Assembly: GCA_963969395.1 (NCBI GenBank)
Contig: OZ017795.1
Location: forward strand, 17,546,001 to 17,610,000
Origin: Pseudoscleropodium purum
Taxonomy: Eukaryota; Streptophyta; Bryopsida; Hypnales; Brachytheciaceae
Direction: 5' to 3'
Length of the DNA: 64,000 bases
Below are positions 23,366 through 35,214 of this stretch, in pieces. The notes under the pieces are model-generated. The model searched no databases. It was not told the origin of the DNA and worked only from the letters and a program-made list of their open reading frames with translations. The translations under genes and the position numbers were made by a program. The first letter of the stretch is position 1; every line of letters starts with the position of its first letter.

Positions 23366-23593
23366 TTATCCTTCTGTAATTCTACCCAAGGTAACTTCGT
23401 AGACCAAATGTCCTAGAACTTGTAGTCCCAAAACTTGTTTAGCCACCCATGGCACTTCTTTCTCTCTACCTCCAATTGTCACCACTTTAACATTTGTTGC
23501 AGCTATTCTAGAATTAGTTAGATAATCATGAAAAAAACAAATTGGAGTTGCTTTAGTGCCACCAACAACATTCTTTATTCCATGTTTGTTTGC
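23366..23593 (-). pseudogene. Decayed protein-coding remnant, minus strand
   Basis: A 75-codon open frame without a start codon reads KHGIKNVVGGTKATPICFFH … VKVVTIGGREKEVPWVAKQV … LGHLVYEVTLGRITEG, then TAA. The composition is protein-like. Directly upstream a TAA interrupts what looks like further coding (frame continues FLFKQA before it), and downstream codons after the stop remain protein-like (DDTNVNVYSIVHSVIER). I take it as a degraded transposon or gene ORF; family not recognised. Confidence 0.4.
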
Positions 23594-23596
23594 TTA

Positions 23597-25483
23597 GGCT
23601 TGCTTGAATAGAAATCATTTCCAACACTACGACAAGTTGTGCTATACCCAACTCTATGCACTTAGATTGGTTGGTTGAAGCCTCACCATCTCCACTCAAA
23701 TAAAACACATAAGTTTCCTCACACGAGGGATTTCAACTATTGAAAAAATCCTTCAATTTGTCATTTTTAGGCAATTTCAACAAATTGATCACCCTTACCG
23801 ATCCTACTAGTATGACCCACAAAGGCAATAGAATAAAAAATCAATTGCTATGTATAAATTGAAAAACAAATGTAGTGTGTGAATCAAAAAGCAATTGCAA
23901 TGTTAACATTAAAATTACAAGTAAGGATTTAAGGAAATGGAAGCTTAGAAGTAAGTGATATGGAATCCTAAACTTGATTAGGCACTATAACTGTACAATA
24001 ATTCTTTTTAATTTTCCCCTAATCAACCAAAACAATTGTGATCAATTCATTAGTAATCTAAACCTTCCTTTGTTAGGTCTTTGACAACCCATAATTATGA
24101 ATATTCAAAGTAAACATGTAAACAATAGATTTGTGATTGTAGTCCTTACAAGTGCTTTGAAATGCTAGCAAAATAGATTCAAAATTTAGAGCCCTCTTAA
24201 TGAAGCAATTAGTTACACCAACTATTCAAATTTCCAAAAGAAAGTGATGATAAACTCCAAATGGTTTGCATTGTAGGTGATTTAAAAACTGTAGAGATTC
24301 ATATACTTTAGAGATGGTGGCACTTCAATTGAAAAAAGAGACATTGTGACAGGAGCAAGTCATCAAGGAGAGAAGTGGGATGATAGGCTTGACAAGCCAA
24401 ATGGACATCAAGCTCAAGGTATTCATTTTAGTTATGTCCCAAATGGCTTAATGTAATTTCCTTGGATGAAAACAATAGCCTCATTTGGGAATAAGTGTTA
24501 CAATTGTACTTAATAATTTTTCTTTCATACTCTTGTAACCAATCCATTTTGAGGGGTAAAAAAAAGCAATTAATAGCCACAAAAACCTTGCTCCTATCTT
24601 AACTCATATATTCAACCATGCATTTAGGGAGAAGGATATTCATTCTTTCCTCAAATCTTTAGGGTGGTAGAGATGGTCAATTAAAAATGTTATGTGTAGA
24701 CATTCTTGGAGCTTTGCATGTAATTCTTGGATCTCCTTCCATAAGATTAAATGAATTGCTTTCTTCAAAGGTCATAGGTTTCATCTACTCAACCTCAAAA
24801 TCTTCTAGTTCTTTTCTTACAATATTATTTTGTCATTCTCCATGTTCTTTTAAATTCAAATTTGAATTGTAGCTAAAATCCCCTACTATTAGAGATATAG
24901 CAATTTCAAACCTAAAATAAAAAAATCTCCATTTCATTTTGGACAAGATTTGAATGTGATATTTGACACTAGCTAATTCCCCTTCTTTTGAAATTTGGTT
25001 ACCTTAATATCTAAAAAAATTTCCACTTGAATAATTTCAAATTTAAACCATTTTTTTCCATCACTTGAATAATTTCGAAGTTCAACCGTTTCACCATCAT
25101 TTTCACTGGTTCACAAAAATAGAATAATAATAGTTTATTCGGTTTCCTACTCTCCCCGTTTATTCCCCCTACCACTCATTGTTAACATTCTATGCTCCAA
25201 CAATCTAAGTGTTCAACTGATTATTGAATGCCAACCTCTATGTTTCTATACAACAATGTTTGGGAAGAATCGTTGGTTAGTTCATTGTTAGTTAGTACAT
25301 TTGGGAAAAATAACCAGTTGGAGTGTGAAAATAGAAGATTCAAAACTAAACAAAAAATATGTAGAATTGGTGACCAACCGGTGTGCAAAATTAAAAGGTG
25401 GATATGCAATTGCTTGCAATTTGAATCCAAGGCTAATACATGAATTGATGGAAGCAAATATGTTCTTGGATAAGGTGATATTG
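23597..25483. other. AT-rich DNA with decayed coding traces at its left edge
   Basis: About 23597-23710 carries frame-shifted continuation of the minus-strand remnant (SGDGEASTNQSKCIELGIAQ in a different frame). The rest shows only short frames. Confidence 0.35.
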
Positions 25484-25682
25484 CTTTAGGGTTTGGCATT
25501 GAAGGGCTTTGAGTGCTTGCATAGGATAGGGGTGGGTATTGCTTTAGGGTTGGCCATTGAAGGGCTTGAATGCTTGCGTAGGGTAGGAGTGAGTATCACT
25601 TCCCAATTGATTGTGGCAAGCCAACTGCTACTTTGCTACTTTGCTACTTTGCTACTTTGCTACTTTGCTACTTTGCTACTTT
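25484..25682 (+). repeat. 55-bp tandem pair followed by an 8-bp CTACTTTG array
   Basis: Two ~57-bp units containing GGCATTGAAGGGCTT and GAGTGCTTGC (about 25484-25540 and 25541-25600) are followed at about 25627-25682 by roughly seven copies of CTACTTTG. Short open frames here follow from the repeat. Confidence 0.85.
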
Positions 25683-25779
25683 GTTGTTTGTGTGTTTGAT
25701 GTGATGGAATTTGGAATTTTGTTTCAACACCAATACGTCTTTGAAAGCTGAAGAGGATTGTAGCCTTTGCAAATTTGAA

Positions 25780-26760
25780 GTTGAAGGAAAGTGCCTCATG
25801 AGAATTTGATACTACAGCAAGTGAAGCACAAGCTTTTGATAAGGAGAGGATGCAACCCATGCCCTTGGAAGGAAAAAACCCCGCCTCCCGGCTTCTCCAC
25901 CAATTCCCCGTCGTGCAGCTTCCCCAACTTCCGGAACTCTGCTTTCACAAGCTTCGAAAAGGACACGATCCCTCCCAACCCAGGAATCTGCTCTCACTCG
26001 AGGAGAATGTTGGATCACCGACCACAGCAAGCTTGTAACTCTCACGATAATCTTCTCGTAACAAACATTACTACAAATAGCACTCCATGCAGCGGTGCAC
26101 ACACAAACAAGGATCACACAATTAGTCAAAAGTACTTACTTATTACAGCTTTGAACTTCCTTCCCTCCTTCCTTCCGTCTTTTCGTTAAGACAGCAAATG
26201 CAGTGCAAGTTCGGGCCAGCTCCAGCGCCCAGCCACGTCTCTTCTTTGGCAAGCAGCCAGGCGTGCAGTGGGGTCCGGGCATTTTTGCAAAAGCATTGGC
26301 AATCATACGCACCGACACGGCGTGGAACTGCAGCTGCGCTTCAGCATGCTTCCCAGTTCCCCACCCAACACGCCAACTCTCCCTTTCCTTCTTTTTGGAA
26401 GCCCGAATTCTACTTTCCTCTTCCTGAGCTCTTGAATATGTGTGGCTGGCCGGCATGAAATGCTAGTTTAAGTGGTGCAGTGAAGAGGTGTCAAAAAAAA
26501 GGGGGAAATGCATCATGGAAACGGCCTTGCCGGCAATCAGCTGAAGGGGCGGGAAATGATGCAGCATCGGCCGCAAGAAAAACATGATTCCAGGGTGGAA
26601 AGCATGGTGTGGGAGGATGGGCTTATTTTATTGGAAGGGAAGTGAAAGGAAGGGAAGGGAAGGGAAGGTCGGCAAAGGGGAAAGCTACGACCTTTGACTG
26701 AACACTAGGGACGCATTGACGCTCGCATTGACGCTCCTCAGTCCCTTGTAAAAAAAGAAA
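25780..26760. other. GC-elevated block without an assignable gene
   Basis: Higher GC than the flanks, with overlapping frames of 60-132 codons on both strands; the minus-strand segment around 25800-25975 (FSKLVKAEFRKLGKLHDGEL and following) is the most protein-like. No family recognised and no exon chain could be built. The right part (26630-26680) is a GGAAGGGAAGGG purine run. Confidence 0.35.
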
Positions 26761-26924
26761 AGAGAAATGCTACATTCACATTTGGTATTAGGGGTGATGT
26801 TTGCAATGTGAATCTCGTCTAGAAGTATGGGCCTGAATTCGTTTCGAAGACCCTTAGTAACAATATTCTCTTACACCAAGTGCAAACATGCCTTAAGGTA
26901 GTTTGCTTGGAAAGCAACCTTTGA

Positions 26925-27145
26925 AGAGTTAAATGCCTTTGGGGGGGAGCTAAACTCTTTGAAACAATTTTAAATATATTTTCATAGGATGAAAAACGGA
27001 ATTGGCATCAAATCCAAGTAATTTCATGTTTTTTGGACCTTTGTGGAATTAGTTATAGATTTTTGAAGTTGAAGTGCAATGGTCACATTGAAGAAAGCAA
27101 AATGTACCTTTGTGTTAGTAGTTGGTCACTTCTAGAATAAGGGGC
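26925..27145 (+). repeat. Dispersed AT-rich repeat R2, copy 2
   Basis: Contains 'gaattggcatcaaatccaag', 'tgtggaattagttat', 'tttttgaagttgaa' and 'attgaagaaagcaaaatgta', all found again in order at 60325-60575. Confidence 0.7.
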
Positions 27146-28346
27146 ACTTTTACAACGCCCTACCTTAACTTAAATATTTAGTAGAATGATTGAGACATGT
27201 TGTAAAGATGCCTTTTATGTAGGAAAAGAAAATCTTCACCGTGGAAGGATGTGGTCCATCACAAAGATAGTTGTCCCAAAACTATCAAATTTTTAGATGA
27301 ACAGGTGCATTCTTTGTTTTATAGTTTCTCTCAAAGTTATTCATTTCACATTTTTAGTCCTCAACTTCTTTAATTGGGTTAATTTGACCTTTCCAATGTC
27401 CATAGGCTAGAGCATAATATTATTCAATAATGAGCCAATTGTATTGATGGAAATAATTAATCTCTCAATGCCTAAGGCCTTCCTTGAGCTTCTTAAAGTT
27501 TGTTCTAAATTAAACAAAAAGTCAAAATTTTGATATGTTTCATCAATTTAAAACTCCATACAAATTCACACTAGAAGTGTTATGGATCACCCATAGAAAA
27601 TGAAAACTCCCTCATTATCAAACAATATAACCTTTCAATTCAATGATTATGATGGTGTTAAAATTGCAAAAATGATTTGAAGTCTATCAATTTTCTTTTT
27701 ACATGCCAAATCTAAAATTTAGGTGATAAAAAAGAATATGAGATAATGGACATAACAAGCTTAACAATAATCAATTTATGGCTTCTCAAAATGTACTTCA
27801 CAATTATTTTAATCTATTTCCAATGCATCCCCCTAGTATCTAGTATATTTGAATCCCATCTTAAAGACTCTATATTGCAACATTATGAAAATCAAGATTT
27901 ACAATGGACACCCTTACACAAAAACTTCGATCAAATTTTTGAAGCTTGAAATAAATTTTAAAGGGTATTCAAATTCAAAATAAAATATTAAACATAGGAA
28001 CTTGGGAAGATTTTATTTAGCTTCAGAGTTTAATCAACACCAAAATATGGTATCTCAAGCATTTAGAAGTTAACCTCTAAAGCATTTCATTAACCACAAT
28101 GGATCTTTTGTACATATAGGCAAGTCCATATAAATGCAATTTTTGACAATATTTTCTAAATTTTTTTATAGTGTAGGCTATTACAGAGATTCTTCTAGCT
28201 TTTTAAATAGCCTAATTAAAGAAAGAAACAAGTTTTGGATTAGATATTTATTATATACCATTCTTCAATTTCTCTAAACTATTAAGTTGGATATGAGGTT
28301 CATTATTAATTCAATTTTTACAATTATATAAAAAGGATATAGGATT
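27146..28346. other. AT-rich intergenic DNA, nothing recognised
   Basis: Only frames below 70 codons. Confidence 0.5.
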
Positions 28347-29320
28347 TCACCCCAAAAGTTCCTTGATTGTATTTTCACCAAAAACACTTCAAAATTGTGA
28401 TTTCTAGTACAAGTACCAAATATAAGGGAAAAAAAATTTTGAACACATGTAACCATAGGATCTTGCAATAGGCTAGTTTGCAAAGACGTAGAAAAAAATT
28501 CATAAATTTCCTCTACATGGATTGCAAGATATTAGCATTTGAATTGACAAAAACCTTTTTTTTAGGCCCCGCAAAGAACCAAGTAGTTGCACTTTACAAA
28601 GTCACATTTTAATGAAAAAAAGTTCAAATTTTTTGGATTCATTCTTCAAGGGAAGTTGGCTACATACTTGAAAATTTTCAAATCATTTGGAATTTTTCAA
28701 CACATAGGAAAAAAATTGTAAGTAGAAAGAAATAGAGAATGATTCAAAATACAAAATTGTTAAGACTTTAGTTATAGAATTGAAAAATGCCTATCCCCGA
28801 AAGGTTGTAATGTTGTGATAAACAATTTACATACTATGATTTTAATTTTCTTTTTAAATATTGAAAATTGAGTTAAATAAAGGTTTTTAAAGTATATAAT
28901 AGGGATTTGGGACCAAACCCCTAAAGGACCGAAATGTGTTTTTTGGCAACAAAGCAATTTGGAGCAATTCACCACAAACAAGAACTGCCTAGAAATTAAG
29001 ACTCTTCATAAATTTCATTTTATTAATGAAAATGAAATGATTCAAAGCTTTCCTTGTTTATATAAATCTAGAAAACCAATTTCAAATTTTTGTTATTGAA
29101 TTATTAATTTTTTTCATTTGCCCAGGCTATCCAAATTGAAAAACAAACAACATATTATGCAATGATTTTTTAATCATGTAGTCAAAAGTTATGAAAATTA
29201 TTATGCCTTAAGAAAAAATTAGTCCCTATGTTTTGTGAAAATTTCAAAGAAAAAAAAATCCCATTTGTAGTGAGTTGCCCAAAAGCATTATGTTGCCAAA
29301 AAACATAGCTTAGTCTTTTG
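28347..29320 (-). mobile_element. TTAA-bounded non-autonomous transposon, copy 4, degraded
   Basis: Minus-strand copy, more decayed than the others. The internal blocks are present in order ('ttttcaccaaaaacac' at about 28370, 'attgcaagatatta' at about 28520, 'tagtgagttgccc' at about 29268), but both ends are degenerate. A foreign piece resembling a family left end (ACCCCTAAAGGACC then 'ttttttggcaacaa') lies inside at about 28914-28985. Confidence 0.6.
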
Positions 29321-29660
29321 GTGAGTTGGCATGTCTAAATCTATGTTTTGTTAGTTTTTGTCAACCATTAGTTTTTTCTATTATCTTTTACATTCTTTCT
29401 TATAATAATCATTACATGATGAAAATCAAGATTTTTTGTTGCTCAATTTTTAAAAATTTTCAACTTTATTTTTTAAAATAATACCAAATTCTGGAAGTTG
29501 TACAAGACATGACTTTTTTCTTAAAAAAATTTCATTGTTGAAATTTAACCTTTCAATTGCAAAGGATTCCAAAAAATTGCTTTACATTCAAGAAATACAA
29601 TCTAGGAGATGCTAAAGTCATAGGCTTTGAAAATTGGTAGTAGAGAAAACATTTATTATA

Positions 29661-30382
29661 TTAAGGGTGAATGCAAGAAACACCTTCTGGTTTTGTTGCA
29701 TTAGCCACAATACTTGTGATTTCTTAGTAATACTATAAAATTAGAAAAAAAATTAGAAAAATATGTTTATTGTATAAACCTTTAAAGAGAAGGAACCCTC
29801 CAAAGGAAAAGCATAGAAAAAAAATTTAAGTGCAAAAAGTGCAAAATCTCATGAAAATAGGTACTTTGACGTTTTAATTTGTTAAAAATAGGGAAGAAAA
29901 ATTCTAAAGATACCAAAATATGGAAATTTGAGAAGACTTCATGATGAATAGATTTTACTAAATAAATGACCTTGAAACCATTTTCATTGTTCATAATTGC
30001 ACATGCAAGGGAGCCCTATTTCCATGAATGTAGAGGACATAAAGTAATGTTTTTTTAAGTTTTTTTTTGGTGAGCACATGCATCTCTAGTGTAGAAACAG
30101 AGCCCAAAATTTTCAGCTCTAGATCATTAATTTTGGGTAGTCCCCAACACTAAAAAACCCTAAACCGCAAAGTGTGACAAATTAGCTAAATTTAAATTTA
30201 AATATAAAATGATTTTTGAATTTTTTTGAAAAATAAGTACTCTAATTATTGTCTAAATTCTAGTCTTAATAGTAAAAATTCAAGTAAATTGGCTTCAATT
30301 TGCGTAAGATATGGCCAATTATACCTTAAAAACTGCAAATGTGACATCAAATAGTACTAGTGTTTCTTACATTCACCCTTAA
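29661..30382. mobile_element. 722-bp element with 23-bp inverted termini starting TTAA
   Basis: Left end TTAAGGGTGAATGCAAGAAA, right end the reverse complement of TTAAGGGTGAATGTAAGAAA; the match extends three bases further (23 bp, one mismatch). No duplication is seen outside TTAA. The interior is AT-rich, with no coding region recognised. The terminal sequence differs from the six-copy TTAA family, so this is a separate element that may share its insertion preference. Confidence 0.72.
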
Positions 30383-31392
30383 GTACAAATTGTCACAATC
30401 CTTGTCACAACCCAATGACACAAAAAGTCACGTTTTCATCCCCCTTTTTTCATCCCGTGTTTTCATCGCACCCTTGTGTTGCATTGACATTGCATTGCAA
30501 CGGGCTTTATAAATACACTATTTGGATTAAATTTTAGAATTTTGAGGTGTGTTTTTGTATGTTTTATATCTCTTTTGTCAAGCTATTGGACTAAGTGTAT
30601 ACCAATTTGATGATTTTTGACATTCTTTTGTCTAGTTGGATGTGCTGTATAAGTGTACTTTTGAGGCAAGTACTAGTCAAGTGAGTTGTATTTGTCCAAG
30701 TTGAAGATGACCAAGTGGATGAATAAGTGGTGGTGACAATGTTGTGAATTTGGTGAGTGTGTTTACCAAGTTGGAATTAGTTGAATTGAATTGAGTATAG
30801 GTGGTAGGTATGAAATTGTGGAAATCCAAGTTGGTAATTAGCATTCAGTTGATTGTCTTCTCCTAATTGGCAATTGTCAAGTAGGAATCCTATTAGGTTC
30901 CATTTTGTCTTTCATTTTCTCCACTCACTATCAAAGTATTCTAGTATATGTCCAGCTAGTCAGGCTACCTATATTCGTTTTCATTTGTGATAGTGTATGT
31001 GAGTAATGAAATTTTCATGTCAATTTAGAGATTTTTATGTGTGCTAATTGGTTGTATGCAGTGTGATGTCTGTGTATTATGAGATGGAGATGGGATGACC
31101 CAGTTGGGAGTATCTGGAAGTTGAAGACTTTATGAGCATGAGTAGATGAATCAATGTGAAATGGAAGCTATGAAAATTATAAAGATCTAGTTGAAAGTTA
31201 TGGAATAATGGAATTTCTAAGTTTTAATTGGAGTGTGTAGATGTAAGGGTGGTCCTAATTGGAGATCATGAGTATAACAATTGTGAGAATTTATAGTAAA
31301 AAAATTCCAAGTATTAATTGAGGAGATGTGATGAGAAAACAAATTGTTGAATTTATTGTAAATAGTAATGGTGATTTTTTCATCAAGTTGGA
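30383..31392. other. Intergenic DNA between two TTAA-bounded elements
   Basis: TTG- and AAG-rich, with repeated 'caagttgga', 'agtgg' and 'gaattg' words but no clear unit. No open frame. Confidence 0.45.
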
Positions 31393-32331
31393 TTAACCCC
31401 TAAGAGACCAGCTTACTTTTTTTGGCTGTATAGATTTTTTGGGCAAGTCATTGTGACCAGAAATTTGCATATTTTAGGCTGAAATTTTAATAGAAGGTGA
31501 GGACGAGGAATATCTTCCATATGCAACTAATTTCATGACATTTGGAAATAGGAGTCAAACGTTATAGCCTAATATATTATTTTTTTTTGTACCTAGGTAG
31601 TTTGGGCACATTAGAAAAAATCACTTTTTTCAAAAACCAAAATTTAAAATAAGTTTTTTAGACTTATATATACAAGGGAAGCTTTGAATCATTCCATTTT
31701 GATCAATGATTCAAAAGTTATGAGGATTTTTTGATTGCAGGCAATTATAGATTCTCTAATTTAATAAAAAAAAAACCTTTGAAATCCTTTATCTTACTCA
31801 ATTTTCAATATTTTTGAAATAAAATAAAATCCTAGGATGTAAATTGTTTATTACAATATTTCAACCATTGGGATTGTTGTTTTTCAATTTCATTTTTTAA
31901 TTCTTATTAAATTAGTATTTTGAATCATTGTTTACTACTACCTACTTACTATTTTTTTCCTATATGTTGTACAATTCAGAATGATCTGAATTTTTTTCAA
32001 GCATGTGGAAAACTTTTCTAGAAAAAATAATCCAAAGAAGCACCATCATTTTGGTCATTTTTCATAGAAAAGTGAGCTTGTGAAGTGCAGCTGCCCGGCT
32101 TTTTGCAGGGCAAAAAGAATGATTTTAGTGAATTTGAATGCTTATATCTTGCAATCCACATGGTAGAAATGTCTAAAATTTTTACCACATGTTTTTGATA
32201 CTACATATTACAAGATCCTATAGTTACATATGTCAAAAAAAGTTTTTTTTTCCAAAATTTGCTACTTGTACTAAAATGGCAGTTTTTGAGCTTTTTTGGT
32301 GAAAACATAGTCATGAAACTTTAGGGGTTAA
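31393..32331 (+). mobile_element. TTAA-bounded non-autonomous transposon, copy 5
   Basis: A 939-bp copy with the clearest ends: TTAACCCCTAAGAG on the left and CTTTAGGGGTTAA on the right. Sequence outside the two TTAA motifs does not match (GGA on the left, TAG on the right), so TTAA itself is the only candidate target duplication. The interior is the shared AT-rich family sequence. Confidence 0.75.
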
Positions 32332-33030
32332 TAGAATATGTCTTTGAATCAAACGGGTGTGTAATGAACATTGTGTATGTGCTTGATTGAATTTAGATAC
32401 TTGAGCAAATGCAAGCTATGAAGTTCTATTGAACATTAGTGAAAGATGTTTAGTTTTCAAATTGAATTGTACGTAATGTGGGAATCTTTGTGTACCAAAT
32501 TGGATGTTGCAGTGTCGCTGTAGTTTTGTTGATTAAATTATTCTAATTGAGAAGTTAACTTTTGTTGGTTATAAGGCTAAATTGTAATTCTAGGTGAGAG
32601 TTGGGTGCCTGATTTAATTGAGCAACCCAAATTGGAGACAAGAGTTCCAATTCCAATTGCAATGATCCATTTCAAATCAGTAGGCGGAAGCTGTAACAAG
32701 TTATATTTGGTACAAGACCAATTCGGAAGCTGAAAAGCCATGGCTGGCTGGTTTGCAGCTGTAGGTGGTAGTGTCATTCAAATTCAAGAATAGAAGGGAA
32801 AATATATATAAATACAAATATAAATATAAATATATTTATTTATATATATATAATTAGTAAAGAAGAACAGTTTGGAAGATATCTAAACCCTTGTGGCCAT
32901 TAAGAGTGGAGCGATGAAATTTAGAAAATAGAATTATTGCTTGAGATTCACATTTGTATGAGGTTGAAGGAACATTTTCTCAATTTTTGGTTGCAATGTC
33001 CTATTAGAAAATTAGTGAAAATAATCCTAT
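32332..33030. other. Spacer between two TTAA-bounded elements
   Basis: Contains an AT-rich low-complexity run at about 32805-32855 and one 66-codon minus-strand frame taken as chance. Confidence 0.5.
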
Positions 33031-33872
33031 TTAATCCGTAAATGCTTGAAGTGTGTTTTTTGACAACATAGTGATTTTGAGCAGCTCACTACAAATGGGA
33101 TTTTTATTTTTTTTTCTTTGAAAATTTCACACAACATGTGCCTAAGGAGTATCTTTAAGGCCCGACAATTTTCATAGCTTTTGACTACATGGTTCAAAAG
33201 TTATTGCATGATATGTAATTTTTGATGTTATATAAAGCTTTGAATCATTCCATTTTGATTTATGAGATGAAAGTTATGAGGTATTCTAGTTTGCAAGCAA
33301 TTATGGATTCCCTACACTAAAATAAACTTTGGAGTCTTTTATTTAACTCAATTTCCAATATTTTTTGAAAAAAATAAAATAATATGATGTAGATTGTTTA
33401 TTACTACATTACAACTGTTGGGATTGGCATTTTTCACTTCCATGATTAAATTCTTAACAATTTAGTGTTTTGAGTCATTCTCTACTTCTTTCTACTTACT
33501 ATTTTTTTCCTATATGTTGTGCAATTCAAAATTATCTAAATTTTTTCAATAATGTAGCTAACTTAACTTGAAGAATGAATTTAAAGAGTTACCACTATTT
33601 TTTCATGCAAATGTGACCTTGTAAAGTGCAGTTGCCCATGTTTTCATAGGGCCAAAAAAAGGATTTTTGTCACTTTAAACATTAATATCTTGCAATCTAC
33701 ATGGTGGAAAACTCTGAAATTTTTGCCACATCTTCTTAAACTAGATTACTACAAGATTTTTTGGTTAGATGTGTCCAAAAATGTTCTTTTTTAAAAATTT
33801 GGTACTCGCACTAGAAATGACAGTTTTGAAGTGTTTTTGGTGAAAACATAGTCCAAAACATTTAGGGATTAA
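33031..33872 (+). mobile_element. TTAA-bounded non-autonomous transposon, copy 6
   Basis: 842-bp copy. The left end is TTAATCCGTAAATG, the right end CATTTAGGGATTAA. It is shorter than its relatives because of a deletion after 'atatgtaatttttgatg' at about 33225, where the middle block present in other copies is missing. Flanks beyond TTAA do not match. Confidence 0.72.
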
Positions 33873-34424
33873 AAGCCTCCCCAAGCAAACTTTACCCTTG
33901 AGCTTGTTTATTCCAATTTGGAATAGCTAGCTTTTCTACAAGCTCTGTTCTCGTATAAATTAAGCATATATTGAACCTTTCTCTAGAAGTTGCAAATTTC
34001 ATGGAGAATTTCAAATTTATACACTCCACTTTGTCTTCAACTTGTATTGTTCCATGGTTGTTTTGCTCAAAAACCATATAAATGCTTGGCAGATTAAACC
34101 CCAACTAATTTAACTAAAGACATCAATAGTTATTATTACTTATAAATATCTTTCCATTTACATTACATACAAGTTTCAATTACATGTATTTATTACATGA
34201 AAATATGTGTTGCTTATTGATGTGAAAATTCCAATTACTTTTATGGGAAAATGTAATTGTTACCATTTTTAAACAATAAAAAAAGTTCCAATTAATTTGA
34301 ATTTCTTCTCAAGGTACAAATAGTGGTGAATAATAGTAAGAAAAAAATGTGAATAATTATCTTACATTTTACATTCTATAAGGTAGAAGGTTCTAAAAGT
34401 GCACATGCTCTAAAAGCATCTACC
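33873..34424. other. AT-rich spacer, nothing recognised
   Basis: One 70-codon minus-strand frame, taken as chance. Confidence 0.5.
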
Positions 34425-34675
34425 TTCTCAAATGTACACCATATACACATGTTGCTTTTTGTAGCCTTTAGTAATGTAAAAACAGTGTACATTTTAGGAA
34501 GTGGATGCTTTTAGAGTCCTTTGCCATTCAACTTCAAAAATTCATAACTAATTCTACAAAGCTCCAAAAATTATGAAATGATAGCTTTAGTTAGATGCCA
34601 ATTCCACTTGTCTTTTAAGGAAAATTTACAAAGAAATATTTGAAGAAGTTTCACCTCCTCAAAAATCAATTCCAA
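34425..34675 (-). repeat. Dispersed AT-rich repeat R2, copy 3
   Basis: Inverted copy with 'attcaacttcaaaaattcat', 'aactaattctacaaa', 'gatgccaattccac' and 'tttcacctcctcaaa'. Confidence 0.65.
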
Positions 34676-35176
34676 CTCTTAAATTGATTCATTTATGGAC
34701 CTCATACTTTAGACCTTCAAGTAAGAACTACAAGTAAGAATTTCCAAGTAAGACCTTCAAGTCTAATTATTACATTGTGTAAAGGACTAGAAATTCAAAT
34801 TTTGAAACAATGGATAAATGCACATACTATACATCCCAAGCACACAAAAATATGTCTTTTCATTCATCATTTTTTTTATGATTCTTATATTAATTCTTTA
34901 ATATTTGTACAGTATAAATTTTGAAGATTTTGTTTTGAAAATATTCTACAATTCAAAACATATTGGTAGTTCTAACCTCAAAAAGTAACTTTTTCATTTC
35001 AAAAAATTATCTTAGAAAATTATCTAAATAAAAAATAAAATAAAAATCTTATAAAAATCACAAATATTCAATCAATAATCAATTTTTATAAGGAATTTTT
35101 AATTTCTTGCTTCAAATATTATTAAAAAATATTGGTTTGTGTATTTAGTTGATTTAGATGTGTGTGTGTGTGTGTA

Positions 35177-35214
<38 letters not shown>

